The translations under genes and the position numbers were made by a program. Below, in pieces: positions 49,437 to 59,213 of a DNA stretch of 64,000 nt. Below the pieces are notes generated by a model, which was not told the DNA's origin, searched no databases, and saw nothing but the letters and a program-made list of their open reading frames with translations. This stretch comes from Atherinomorus stipes (lineage: Eukaryota > Chordata > Actinopteri > Atheriniformes > Atherinidae): NCBI GenBank assembly GCA_023101725.1, contig JALJCO010013629.1, positions 1 to 64,000 of the forward strand, read 5' to 3'. How positions within the stretch are numbered: position 1 is the first letter of the stretch; the number at the start of each line of letters is the position of its first letter.

Positions 49437-51112
49437 ATTAGTGATGTGTGATACCACTGAATTTCCTTCCGATCTGATACCAAGTAAAATTCAAGCCAGT
49501 ATCGGCGAATCCGATATCGATACTTTGGGCTTCACTAAGTGAAAAGGAATTTAAAAAGCAATCATGCTTCAGATCCTTGTTGTTCTCCATCAGTTTGAAG
49601 CTCCATGTCACGGGCATTATAGGGGATTATCACGCTTACCGGAAGTTCCCGGTATTTGGGCACTTCCTCTTCCGGGCCATGTTAACAACAGCCGTTCCTG
49701 CTCTGTTATACTGTTTAAATCGGATAAACTCCAAACATATTTAAGTTTTCATTCTAGACTGAAGTGATACTGGATCAAAAGCTGGATCAAAGCGATCGAT
49801 TCGCCGCGGTGAAGGGCCGAACTTTATAATAAAACACACGTTTGTTTGTCGCCGGTGGGGCACAACACCGGCACTTCACAGCATGCTAGCATTAGCCAGC
49901 TAGCGTTTACTGACGTGCTTAACATTGTGCGTCTTAAAACACACAAACATCTGAAAATCGGGTCTGTACCCCCCCGTTTCCAGTGGAACAACTGGGGACT
50001 GCCAAGAAAGGAGACACTTTCAGATGCTTGTGTGTTTTCAGCCGCACAAAGTTAGGCACGTCATCAAGCTGGCTAATGCTAACCTGCTAACACGACTGCG
50101 CAGTCTGCCGGCCACAAACAAACGTGTATCGTTTTATTATAAAGTTCGGTCCTTCACTGCGGAAAATCGGTCGTTTTGATCCACTTCTTCCTTAGCATCA
50201 CTTCAGTCTGGAATGAAAACTTGGCATTGGCGTTTATCCGATTTACAAAGTTTAACAGAGTAGTAGCTGGCGGACTACTGTTAGCAGGTTAGCATTAGCC
50301 AGCTCGATGACGTGCCTAACTTTGTGCGGCTGAAAACACACAAGCATCTGAAAGCGTCTCCTTTCTTGGCAGTCCCCAGTTGTTCCACTGGAAACGGGGG
50401 GGTACAGACCCGATTTTCACATGTTTGTGTGTTTTAAGACGCACAATGTTAAGCACGTCAGTAAACGCTAGCTGGCTAATGCTAGCATGCTGTGAAGTGC
50501 CGGTGTTGTGCCCCACCGGCGACAAACAAACGTGTGTTTTATTATAAAGTTCGGCCCTTCACCGCGGCGAATCGATCGCTTTGATCCAGCTTTTGATCCA
50601 GTATCACTTCAGTCTAGAATGAAAACTTGAGTATGTTTGGAGTTTATCCGATTTAAACAGTATAACAGAGCAGGAACGGCTGTTGTTAACATGGCCCGGA
50701 AGAGGAAGTGTCCAAATACCGGGAACTTCCGGTAAGCGTGATAATCCCCTATTCCTTACATTATTGACTCAGGCCTGTGGTGTTGCTATCGTACCTCTGT
50801 CTTCTTACATACACCGTATACGGTAGTGTGCCGTTGTTCCACACGTGACTGATACGAACTGAGTGAGGGATCATCATGGTGCTGCTTTGCTGCCGTGGCT
50901 GCAGAAGAAAAAAGTAGTTCCTACCAGATGGGTAAAATTTAGACATGATTCTGATATTATAGTTACTTTTTACTGTATTCCAGTTGGGTAAAAACTCTAT
51001 ATTTACAAAAAAGTACTAAAGTATCAATATTCTGACATGAAAATTGATTCTAGAACATTTAAAGCTGGTACCGGAAGTATTGATATTTCAGTATCGATCC
51101 GCACATCACGAG
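49437..51112. mobile_element. 1.7 kb fold-back element with a triplicated internal segment
   Basis: Ends GTGATGTGTGATACCACTG and, reversed, CGTGATGTGCGGATCGATAC. Inner arms 49,620-50,075 and 50,296-50,755 are almost perfect inverted copies; a 69-codon frame within each is identical except for one residue. The centre (about 50,100-50,275) is a third, more diverged copy of the outer part of the right arm. No transposase motif is seen, so it is probably a non-autonomous DNA transposon. Confidence 0.7.
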
Positions 51113-52564
51113 TTTATATGTGATGGTATGGCTGAGCAGTAGCGCTGCGAAGTCACCTGGGTTTTTGGCTTTTTTCGTCTGATTCCCATTCCCATTCATT
51201 CCTATGGGACAAAAAAATCACAGTTTTTGGTGAAATACATAAACACTGTTAGAGGTTTGTACAGCGACAAAGCCAGCATGCCACTGGCGGCCGAGACGTA
51301 CATTTTTATATAACTTTTGTGGGGGTGCTGGCAAAGCCCTGGGAGGAGTTGTCAAAAAAAGTGGTGGAAACTGAAAAAGTAGGTTTAATATCGCAAAATA
51401 AAAGCAGTTGAATAGTAATATACAGGCATATGCTTTTCACAGGGGTTAAAACAAGGCCATTACATATGTCCCGGCCATCGATGTGCCCCCCGCGCCACCC
51501 TAAAACAGTTAAATGCTGCATCGGCTCTTTGGTTGTTGTATGCAACATTCAAGTTGTGAGACGACTTTACTTCTACAGAATAAGATCTGACAGCTTTTGT
51601 CAGTTTGCTGCCGGGTAATTCAGCATTGCCCTGTGTATTCGTCATCCTTTTGCTGTGTGTTTTTAGCTAGCAGGGTGAGTGACACACCTGAATTTTCTGG
51701 CATGTATCAAAGTATTTTTTTTTTTTTTTGCTTTCCATCTATCTAATATGTTTTTGAACCTCATTTTTATTTTTGCTCAGTTTGTAATGTATTCTAATAA
51801 GTTTTCTTCTTCCTACTCCCTTTCAGGCATGTTGAATTCTTTTTTTTTTTTTTACATAACTATGGCTATAGCTGTTGTTGGTTTCTTTTGTGATAAGATG
51901 ACCAGCTGTGCAAGTGCTCATCTTCTCTGTGTTATTCTATGAAAATGTGGGCGATCACTTGAAATGAATGGATAAATACAAATACATCATCACAGCAAGG
52001 GTCCCTGTTTACTTAAAACAGTTTTCAAGCCCTCCCTTTAAAGAAAAGGCTAAATTGGCTCAACTGGTTGAAGTAAACTGAAATTTTCATCTCATAATCA
52101 TAATTTCTCTGATTGCTGAAATATTACATACATATGTTTTCATTCAGTTCCCTTAAGTAGCCTAATCCTATCTCTTCCCCTTGAACTGAATTTTAATTTG
52201 ACTGCCTCATTCCATGCTGTTTTGATGCTTTACTGTTAATAAATGTGTGTGTATTAAGTCATGAGATCAGGTCTGATCTCTGAAGATTTTAGGTTTGTTC
52301 TTCTGGTGGAATTTACTCCTTAGATAAAGCCTGATAAGATCTGCAAAAGATCAAATATCCTCAATTTCGAGGTGGTTCCCTTGTTAAGTTTATATATTAT
52401 ATATTATATATAATATTCCGAGGTAAAATATACTAATTTCCCCTGTAATCATAACAGTGCTGAGTGTTTTCGGTCAGGAAAGTTCAGCTCCATCATCATG
52501 TGACTGTCAGTCTGTTTATTCTGGTAAAAGATCAAATCTTCCTGTAACTCTATCACTGCAAAGG
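51113..52564. other. No recognisable gene; AT-rich
   Basis: Contains poly-T tracts (51,716-51,729, 51,840-51,853) and a TATATTATA patch near 52,395. It ends at the target-site duplication of the LTR retrotransposon. Confidence 0.5.
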
Positions 52565-52568
52565 CTGA
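52565..52568. other. Target-site duplication CTGA, left copy
   Basis: The four bases before the left LTR, CTGA, recur immediately after the right LTR (61,692-61,695), as expected for Ty3/gypsy integrases. Confidence 0.8.
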
Positions 52569-53906
52569 TGTAGCCTATATTACACTATAACTTAAGTGCA
52601 ATCAGGGCACTTAGATGGAAAAGTAATGGTGATCTTGGACTAGATTCAGAAGATTAAGGCTCAGCTCTAGGAGAGGAGAGGAAGAACCAACCACACACTG
52701 GACTTTGTGGTACCATGTTTTTTTATATCAAAAGATATATTTAAAAGGTTTACAATTTATTAGAACTAGGCTAAAATCACAAATTCCTACAAAAGGAGGA
52801 ATGCATAACAAAACAACAAAAGAAATTAATCCAAGAAGCAGTGCTATTTCGCTGCAAACAGTTCATCAGACCCAACGGTTCAAGTGTTCAGAGGGATCCA
52901 GGAGTGTTGGATGGTGAATGAGTGTGAATTGAATTGAGTTGTTGGGCTGTGAGTGATTCTTCATGAGAGGGGAAATAATAAGGAAAAAAACGGCTGCACA
53001 CAGGAGCCTCCTACCCGCCCGACCAGAGCAGAGGAGATTCAGTTCAGTTCAGTTCCAGGTACAATGATTCAGTTCAGTTCCGTTCCAGGCACAATCCTCT
53101 GGTAGGTTGTCCAGAGTAAATGGGTCTAGCTCGCCATCAAAACCTGGCCTGTATAAAGAACAGGACTTGTTAAGTTTCTGGTGCGCGCACAACAATTACA
53201 TTTAACTACTAAATTAACAAAAGGTAGCAATGTAGATAATCAGAAATCCCATATTGTACAATATAAACATATTCCATTTGAATTAGCGAAATGCTATACT
53301 CATCATACACCCACATACAAAGTACATGACAGCCACTGCAATTAAGTGGGCTGTGATTAGATGCATAACAACTCTAGCCTTAACTTTATCTTAAAGTAAA
53401 GACATAAAATACATAACGTGCAGTTAAACATACACAGAAAACAACAAAATCACGTTAAACGGGGTATATTCATAGAACAGGCATATACCAATGCTAACCG
53501 CGCTACAAACAAATGCAGCAGCTAACCATTGAAATACATTGAGAGCTAAGCTAACAATAGCGCGACTCACCAATTCCGTCATCAGTTTCAAATACACGGC
53601 TCCGTTCGGCACACGGCGGCTCCGCCAGTCGGCTCCTACAGTCCGACACGTATTGATGTAAATACCAGGTATAATGCAGAGAAATAACCGGCAGAATCTT
53701 AACATACCTTGCAGCAGCGTTCTCCTAAGCGTGCCCTCCCGTAGTAGTTCCGACAGCAACTACTACCGGGTCTTATAACACCTCCCTGGCCGCGCCCGGC
53801 CAGGTGACAAGGTGACGTAACGTAACTGCGCAAGCGCCACGAACGAACCGGAAGCAAACGCAATATAGGCTTGTCAAAATAAGATGGGTTCACCACCCGG
53901 GTTACA
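52569..53906 (-). repeat. 3' LTR of the retrotransposon
   Basis: 1,338 bp. Plus-strand ends are TGTAGCC and GGTTACA, so on the coding strand it begins TGTAACCCGGGT and ends GGCTACA, with the expected TG...CA. On the coding strand a TTATAAG (about 53,771-53,780) is a possible TATA box, and AATAAA (52,756-52,761) a possible polyadenylation signal. Confidence 0.95.
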
Positions 53907-53920
53907 TCCTCCCCCCTTTA
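53907..53920 (-). promoter_or_regulatory. Polypurine tract
   Basis: The coding strand reads TAAAGGGGGGAGGA directly before the 3' LTR, the expected plus-strand priming site. Confidence 0.85.
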
Positions 53921-53943
53921 GACCATGCAACCCCTGATGCATG

Positions 53944-56900
53944 CTAAACGTCGTAAACACGAGATATCAAAGGACCAGACCCTGCAGCGACACGCACGGC
54001 CTCGCCATAAGCGTCAAGCAGCCCACTAAACACAGTCTGCATAGCAGAAACCAGCGGATTACCCAACGCAGCATACTGAAGACGATTAGGAGACTGACGC
54101 CGCCGACCGGAACGCCTAACAACAGGTGTAGCGTCAACGTCCAGATCAGGCAAATCGGAAACCCCCCCAAGGGCATCAGCTGAACCCAGCAAATGCCCAG
54201 GCAGATGGGATGATGTCTCCGCCCGGCCAAGAGGCTCTGGACCCCCCACAATTGAGCCATTAGAACCACAGGCAGGCGGCAGCTCGCAGGGGTCCAACAA
54301 AACCTCACCAGCCTCAAGTCCACCCCCATCCACCACCAAGGAAGCGCCACTGTCAGCAGAGGAATCCCCATCCTCAGGCAACTGGTCCTGGGTCGGTACA
54401 GGGACAGGGTCGACAGGGGCAGCAGAAGAAGCTGAGGGGTGCCCAGCAGCCCTAGGCGAAAGCTGAGGACTGCATCCAACAGGAGGTTCAACAGCACGAG
54501 AACTCCGAAACTGGAACACAGCTGGCTGGACCCGGACCGGAGGTGGAGCCCACCACTCATCCTCTTCAGCGATGTCCACAGCAGGGTCGGCACAGACCGG
54601 CTGCTGACTACGTGTCTGATGGCGGCGCGGTGGGGTAACCCTCGAAGATCCAGCATCGCTGCCAGCCGGCAGGAATGGGCAAGGAAGCAAAAGATCCCGG
54701 TGAAGCGTACGAGTTGGCCCATCTGCTCTATCCTCAGGCCGCACTGTATACACGGGCAAGTCTCCCGCACGTTTCACAACAACATAGACACTCTGCTCCC
54801 ACTTATCCTCAAGCTTGTGTTTTCCACGAAGTCTGACATTCCGTACTAGGACTCTGTCTCCTTCCTCCAGACTAGACGGTGTGACACGCTGATCAAAGCG
54901 GATTTTATTTCTTTCTCCAGACTTCTCAGCACATCTCAAAGCAAGTTGGAAACTCTCATCGAGCCGGGACCGCAGGCTCTCAACATACTGGGAGTGGGAC
55001 GTGGACTGACTACCCCGTACAGGCAAGTTGAAGGCCAGATCAATCGGAAGACGGGGTGAACGGCCGAACATTAACTCATATGGCGTAAACCCAGTAACGT
55101 CGTTCCGGGTGCAATTATAGGCATGCACAAGCGGCTTCACGTAGTCCTTCCACCTGGATTTCTGCTTTCGGTCGAGAGTTCCCAGCATGCTAAGCAGGGT
55201 CCTGTTAAACCTCTCGACAGGGTTTCCCCGAGGATGGTAAGGGGTCGTCCTGGTCTTAACAATCCCAGCGAGATGACAGAGTTCTTTTATCAGCTTTGAC
55301 TCGAAGTCAGGTCCCTGATCTGTGTGAAGGCGTTCGGGTACTCCATAGCACACAATGAAGTTTTCCCATAGGCATTTTGCCACAGTCTTCGCCTTCTGGT
55401 TTGCTGTAGGTATAGCAACAGCAAATTTCGTGAAGTGATCAGTAAACACAAGGATGTCTTTTGTGTTACTTTGATCCGGCTCCAGTGACAAATAATCCAT
55501 GCAGATTAACTCCAAGGGACGAGTGGTCCTGATGTTAACAAGTGGGGCAGATCTTTCAGGGAGTGCCTTGCGTCTCACACAGCGATCACAGGTCCTGATC
55601 TTCGTCTCAACATCAGCTGCCATGCGGGGCCAAAAGAACCGGGAGCGCACAAGGTCCAAGGTCCGCTCAATACCCAGGTGGCCCATGTCGTCATGCAAAC
55701 TTGCAAGAACCAATGGTCTCAGTTCCTCTGGTAACACCAGCTGATACAAAACATGATCCCCATCATGCCTTTTCCTATACAAGATGTCCTCCTGCAACTC
55801 AAGGCGGTTCAGCTCCCTCAACAACAACGCAAGGTCCGGGAGCTCCTGCCTCGCTGTGGGAGGGACCTTCTCCCCGGTCTCCATCTGGTAAATGACCTCC
55901 CTGATAGCAGGATCAGCACGTTGCTTCTCCTTCAGGTCAGTAAGCGACAGGGAGGGAACAACTGGCAATCCATGCTGGTCCTCACTGGCGTAACAATCAG
56001 GGATGGCGCTGGCCGACAAACTCAGAGACTCCACCAAGGTAAGAGGACTCTCTGAAGGACTACTGGCCCAACTGGTTGCAAGACAACGATGGCAGATGGC
56101 AGACACAACATCAGGATCAAGCTCTTCCATGGCACCAGGTGCAATCACCCGTTCTTCTGTAAACTTGTTGAGTAGATCCCAATCTCTCTGTACCGACTGG
56201 TCAGCAGGATAGTTATGAGGGCGACGAGACAAGGCGTCGGCGTCGAGGTTCTGCTTGCCCGCTCGGTACTGCAACTTGAAAGTGTAGGTGGACAGGGCAG
56301 CAAGCCACCTGTGACTGGTGGCATCCAACTTCGCAGATGTTAGTAGGTAAGTGAGAGGGTTGTTGTCCGTCACCACCACAAAGTGGGCCCCATACAGGTA
56401 ATCATGAAATTTCTCACACACACTCCACTTCAGTGCGAGGAACTCGAGCTTATGTGCAGGGTACCTTGACTCACTTGCGGACAGGCCACGGCTAGCATAG
56501 GCAATTACCCTCAGCTGGCCGTCCTGTTCCTGGTATAATGCCGCCCCGAGCCCGGTAGTGCTGGCATCAGTATGCAGGATGTATGGTAGCCTTAGGTCAG
56601 CAAACCCAAGAACTGGGGAACTAGTCAACTTCTCAATAAGTGTCTGAAATGCTGACTGACACGCAGGTGACCATCGCTCTCCAAACGGCTGTTTTGCATC
56701 CAAGATCTTAACTGGACTGGGCCTTTTCTGGGTGTTGGAGGTAGGTGCATAGCCACGTGTCAAGTCATTAAGGGGTTTGGCGATAGCAGAGTACCCCTTT
56801 ATAAATCTGCGGTAATATCCAGCAAACCCTAAGAATGATTTAAGCTCCTTCAGGGTTCTTGGAATTGGCCAGGATTTTAAAGCAAGTATTTTATCAGGAT

Positions 56901-58608
56901 CTGTCTCCACTCCCTTCTCCGAGACGACATGTCCCAGATACTTTACTGAGGTCTGGAAAAATCTACATTTCTCGGGAGAGAGCTTCAGACCATACTCTTT
57001 CAGACGATGCAATACTCGCAACAGCCTCCGCTCATGCTCTTCCAATGAGTCTGAGAAAACGATGAGGTCGTCGAGGAAGACAAGGACTTCTTTTAAGTGC
57101 AAATCCCCCATGCTTCTCTCCATTAACCGTTGAAAAGTGGAGGGAGCATTCGTTACCCCTTGGGGCATTCGGTTGAACTCCCAAAAGCCCATGGGTGTCA
57201 CAAAAGCCGTCTTAGCCTTATCCGCTTCCTCCATCTCAATCTGATAATACCCAGATTTTAAATCGAGCACACTAAACCACTTTGAGCCTGACAAGGCAGA
57301 AAGTGACTCCTCAAGATTTGGTAGGGGATAGGCGTCCTTAACCGTCTGAAGGTTTAACTTCCTGTAGTCGATGCACAAGCGTATGTCCCCATTCTTTTTA
57401 CGGACCACAACAATAGGTGAGGAAAATGACGACTCTGATTCCCTGATGACACCCGCCTCCAACAGGTCCTGGAGATGGCGTCGGACAGCTTCAATGTCAT
57501 GAGGATGAATAGGTCTGGCTCTGTGTTTGAAAGGAGTTTCATCATGCAGCTTTATATGGTGTTTCACCTTATCTGTACGCCCAAAATCCATGTCACTGAG
57601 CGAGAAGACCTCCGGAATCTGATTAAGCTTCTCGGTCATTCTGGCTTTCCACTCAGCAGGAATAGGCGAATCTCCAAAATCCAACTTCAGAGCAGCAAGG
57701 GGTTCATTTGAGGTCATGTGATTTGTTGTGACACTGTGAGAAAGAATCTGGGGTGACACTGTAAGTTCAGCGATGGTGGAGAGAGGTGGAATGATCACGT
57801 CTTGGGCTGACTCGTTGCTCAGGATGACAGGAATCTTCTGGTGGGATTGAACTGGGAGCTTAATCAGCGAATTTCTAACACACAGCCCTCCAGGCAATGG
57901 AGTGGCTGGATGCTCCACAAGCACCCACTGACCAAGAACCGGCACACTGGTGTAGATGGAACCATCAATGACAGTGGTGTGGCCAGCAGGAATGAGGACA
58001 GAAGACGAACTGGCCAACCTTACAACCCCGTCACTGCCCCCCTGTTGCTGCTGGTGGCGTATCTGCAACAATTTAAGTACTGCTTTGTAACCGTGGGCAG
58101 AAGGGTTGAAGTTGGGGTAATCACTCTCCATGAACTGGCTATATAAAGGCTCCAAAGTGTTCATGCCAATTAACACTGGGAACTGATGGCTTCTGTTGTC
58201 AGGGACAACAAGTGCTAATGTAGCAACATCAAAATCAGCTCCAAGAAACTCTTTTGGAAATGTGACCACCATCTCCACATACCCAAGGTATGGGACAGCT
58301 TGTCCTGCAGCTCCTTCAACTTGCAGTAAATCACAGAGGGGTTTCACGGGCTGGTCTGCAAAATGCTGATTATAGAATGAGACAGGGATCGTTGTGACTT
58401 GCGACCCGGTGTCTAAAAGACAGTTAAATCCTTCACCAGCAATTTTAACAGTAGCAGTACAGCGGGATCCAACCAAGCCTTTGGGTAACCGGGAGGGAAA
58501 AACAGGAGTAGTCTGAGTGATTTCATCACAGTTAACTTGACTCTTTTTGTTGGGACGTTGTGGGTCCACAACAGTTCCGGTTTGTCCCCCAACTGGAACT
58601 GACTTTAG
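53944..58608 (-). CDS. Pol polyprotein: protease, reverse transcriptase, RNase H, integrase
   Basis: Uninterrupted frame of about 1,550 residues entered by frameshift from gag; no ATG is needed, and the first internal candidate is a GTG at 58,569. Positions counted from that GTG: aspartic protease LLDTGSQ (~51-57); reverse transcriptase with LDLKSGYYQI (~435) and the catalytic FLDDLIVF (~498-505); RNase H starting HTDAS (~666); integrase zinc finger H-x3-H...C-x2-C (~959-997) and D,D,E residues in MDYLS (~1025), HTDQG (~1084) and PVERFNR (~1119). A ~400-residue C-terminal part includes a KWEQSVYVV segment like the GPY/F region and an acidic Pro-rich tail. All catalytic residues are present, so it may be functional. 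Stop TAG at 53,944. Confidence 0.93.
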   Translation of the reverse strand, partial: LKSVPVGGQTGTVVDPQRPNKKSQVNCDEITQTTPVFPSRLPKGLVGSRCTATVKIAGEGFNCLLDTGSQVTTIPVSFYNQHFADQPVKPLCDLLQVEGAAGQAVPYLGYVEMVVTFPKEFLGADFDVATLALVVPDNRSHQFPVLIGMNTLEPLYSQFMESDYPNFNPSAHGYKAVLKLLQIRHQQQQGGSDGVVRLASSSSVLIPAGHTTVIDGSIYTSVPVLGQWVLVEHPATPLPGGLCVRNSLIKLPVQSHQKIPVILSNESAQDVIIPPLSTIAELTVSPQILSHSVTTNHMTSNEPLAALKLDFGDSPIPAEWKARMTEKLNQIPEVFSLSDMDFGRTDKVKHHIKLHDETPFKHRARPIHPHDIEAVRRHLQDLLEAGVIRESESSFSSPIVVVRKKNGDIRLCIDYRKLNLQTVKDAYPLPNLEESLSALSGSKWFSVLDLKSGYYQIEMEEADKAKTAFVTPMGFWEFNRMPQGVTNAPSTFQRLMERSMGDLHLKEVLVFLDDLIVFSDSLEEHERRLLRVLHRLKEYGLKLSPEKCRFFQTSVKYLGHVVSEKGVETDPDKILALKSWPIPRTLKELKSFLGFAGYYRRFIKGYSAIAKPLNDLTRGYAPTSNTQKRPSPVKILDAKQPFGERWSPACQSAFQTLIEKLTSSPVLGFADLRLPYILHTDASTTGLGAALYQEQDGQLRVIAYASRGLSASESRYPAHKLEFLALKWSVCEKFHDYLYGAHFVVVTDNNPLTYLLTSAKLDATSHRWLAALSTYTFKLQYRAGKQNLDADALSRRPHNYPADQSVQRDWDLLNKFTEERVIAPGAMEELDPDVVSAICHRCLATSWASSPSESPLTLVESLSLSASAIPDCYASEDQHGLPVVPSLSLTDLKEKQRADPAIREVIYQMETGEKVPPTARQELPDLALLLRELNRLELQEDILYRKRHDGDHVLYQLVLPEELRPLVLASLHDDMGHLGIERTLDLVRSRFFWPRMAADVETKIRTCDRCVRRKALPERSAPLVNIRTTRPLELICMDYLSLEPDQSNTKDILVFTDHFTKFAVAIPTANQKAKTVAKCLWENFIVCYGVPERLHTDQGPDFESKLIKELCHLAGIVKTRTTPYHPRGNPVERFNRTLLSMLGTLDRKQKSRWKDYVKPLVHAYNCTRNDVTGFTPYELMFGRSPRLPIDLAFNLPVRGSQSTSHSQYVESLRSRLDESFQLALRCAEKSGERNKIRFDQRVTPSSLEEGDRVLVRNVRLRGKHKLEDKWEQSVYVVVKRAGDLPVYTVRPEDRADGPTRTLHRDLLLPCPFLPAGSDAGSSRVTPPRRHQTRSQQPVCADPAVDIAEEDEWWAPPPVRVQPAVFQFRSSRAVEPPVGCSPQLSPRAAGHPSASSAAPVDPVPVPTQDQLPEDGDSSADSGASLVVDGGGLEAGEVLLDPCELPPACGSNGSIVGGPEPLGRAETSSHLPGHLLGSADALGGVSDLPDLDVDATPVVRRSGRRRQSPNRLQYAALGNPLVSAMQTVFSGLLDAYGEAVRVAAGSGPLISRVYDV

Positions 58609-59213
58609 TTTAAAGATGGTCTTGTAAAATTATCTGGCTTCTGTCGTCTTTGTTGCTTTTCAGCAAACTGTTTTTTCTTTGCTGCGACAAGTGCAGAGTT
58701 TGGGGGGTTATCACAGTAAGTCTTGATATGACCATCTTCACCACACCGATAACAGTAGCCAGGTTTGGGAACAGAAGACGGGTTCTTTGATAACTTGCCC
58801 GCCCTCTGCCCCTCACCCAGCTTACGGCTAGGTGTGGCCTTGGAAGCAGCAAACGGACTGGAACTTGACTGGGCTGCAGTGAGGGATGCAAGCTGCTTCT
58901 GGATGTCAGCTAACTGTTGAGCAAGCTGCTGCGTAACATTAGTAAGAGCAGCAATCTCTCCCTTCTCAGCACTGCCTGTGTAGGCGTACTGCATATGACT
59001 TGCGGCTTTAGGTCGTGAAGAGCCAAGATGCTGTTTCATGCGGATAGCTTTGGCGGCCTCACGATCTTCCTCAGTTCGTAACAGGAGGAGAAATTCAGCA
59101 AATGATGGAGGATTCTGTTTCCGTTGTTTCAGTTGTAATTCGATAAGAAGGGAATTATCCCAACAGCCACGGCAAAACTGGGTCAATAGATGGCGATCAA
59201 AATCTCTATTCAT
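58605..59213 (-). CDS. Gag, carboxy-terminal part with zinc knuckle
   Basis: Continues the capsid (a QFCRGCWDN helix and FAEFLLLLRTEEDREA, again PNMA/Arc-like), then a short coiled region and one CCHC zinc knuckle (CYRCGEDGHIKTYC, spacing C-2-C-4-H-4-C) for nucleic-acid binding. Stop TAA at 58,605-58,607. Its true start is the upstream gag frame; a one-base difference in the C run at 59,221-59,225 separates them, either a sequencing error or an inactivating mutation. Confidence 0.8.
   Translation of the reverse strand: MNRDFDRHLLTQFCRGCWDNSLLIELQLKQRKQNPPSFAEFLLLLRTEEDREAAKAIRMKQHLGSSRPKAASHMQYAYTGSAEKGEIAALTNVTQQLAQQLADIQKQLASLTAAQSSSSPFAASKATPSRKLGEGQRAGKLSKNPSSVPKPGYCYRCGEDGHIKTYCDNPPNSALVAAKKKQFAEKQQRRQKPDNFTRPSLN
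58608..58614 (-). promoter_or_regulatory. -1 ribosomal frameshift slippery site TTTAAAC
   Basis: The coding strand reads T-TTA-AAC in the gag frame, directly followed by the gag stop TAA. A -1 slip places ribosomes in the pol frame, which is open from here through protease. This is a canonical X-XXY-YYZ heptamer. A downstream stem-loop or pseudoknot was not verified. Confidence 0.8.

Noticed and set aside
49846..50525. 69-codon frames in both arms of the fold-back element
   Set aside because: They are near-identical because the arms are. No known domain, and the frame is not kept in the third copy.
53424..53759. 111-codon frame in each LTR
   Set aside because: Begins at a TTG, no recognisable domain, and crosses the likely promoter and a possible splice donor. 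Its identity in both LTRs follows from LTR identity.
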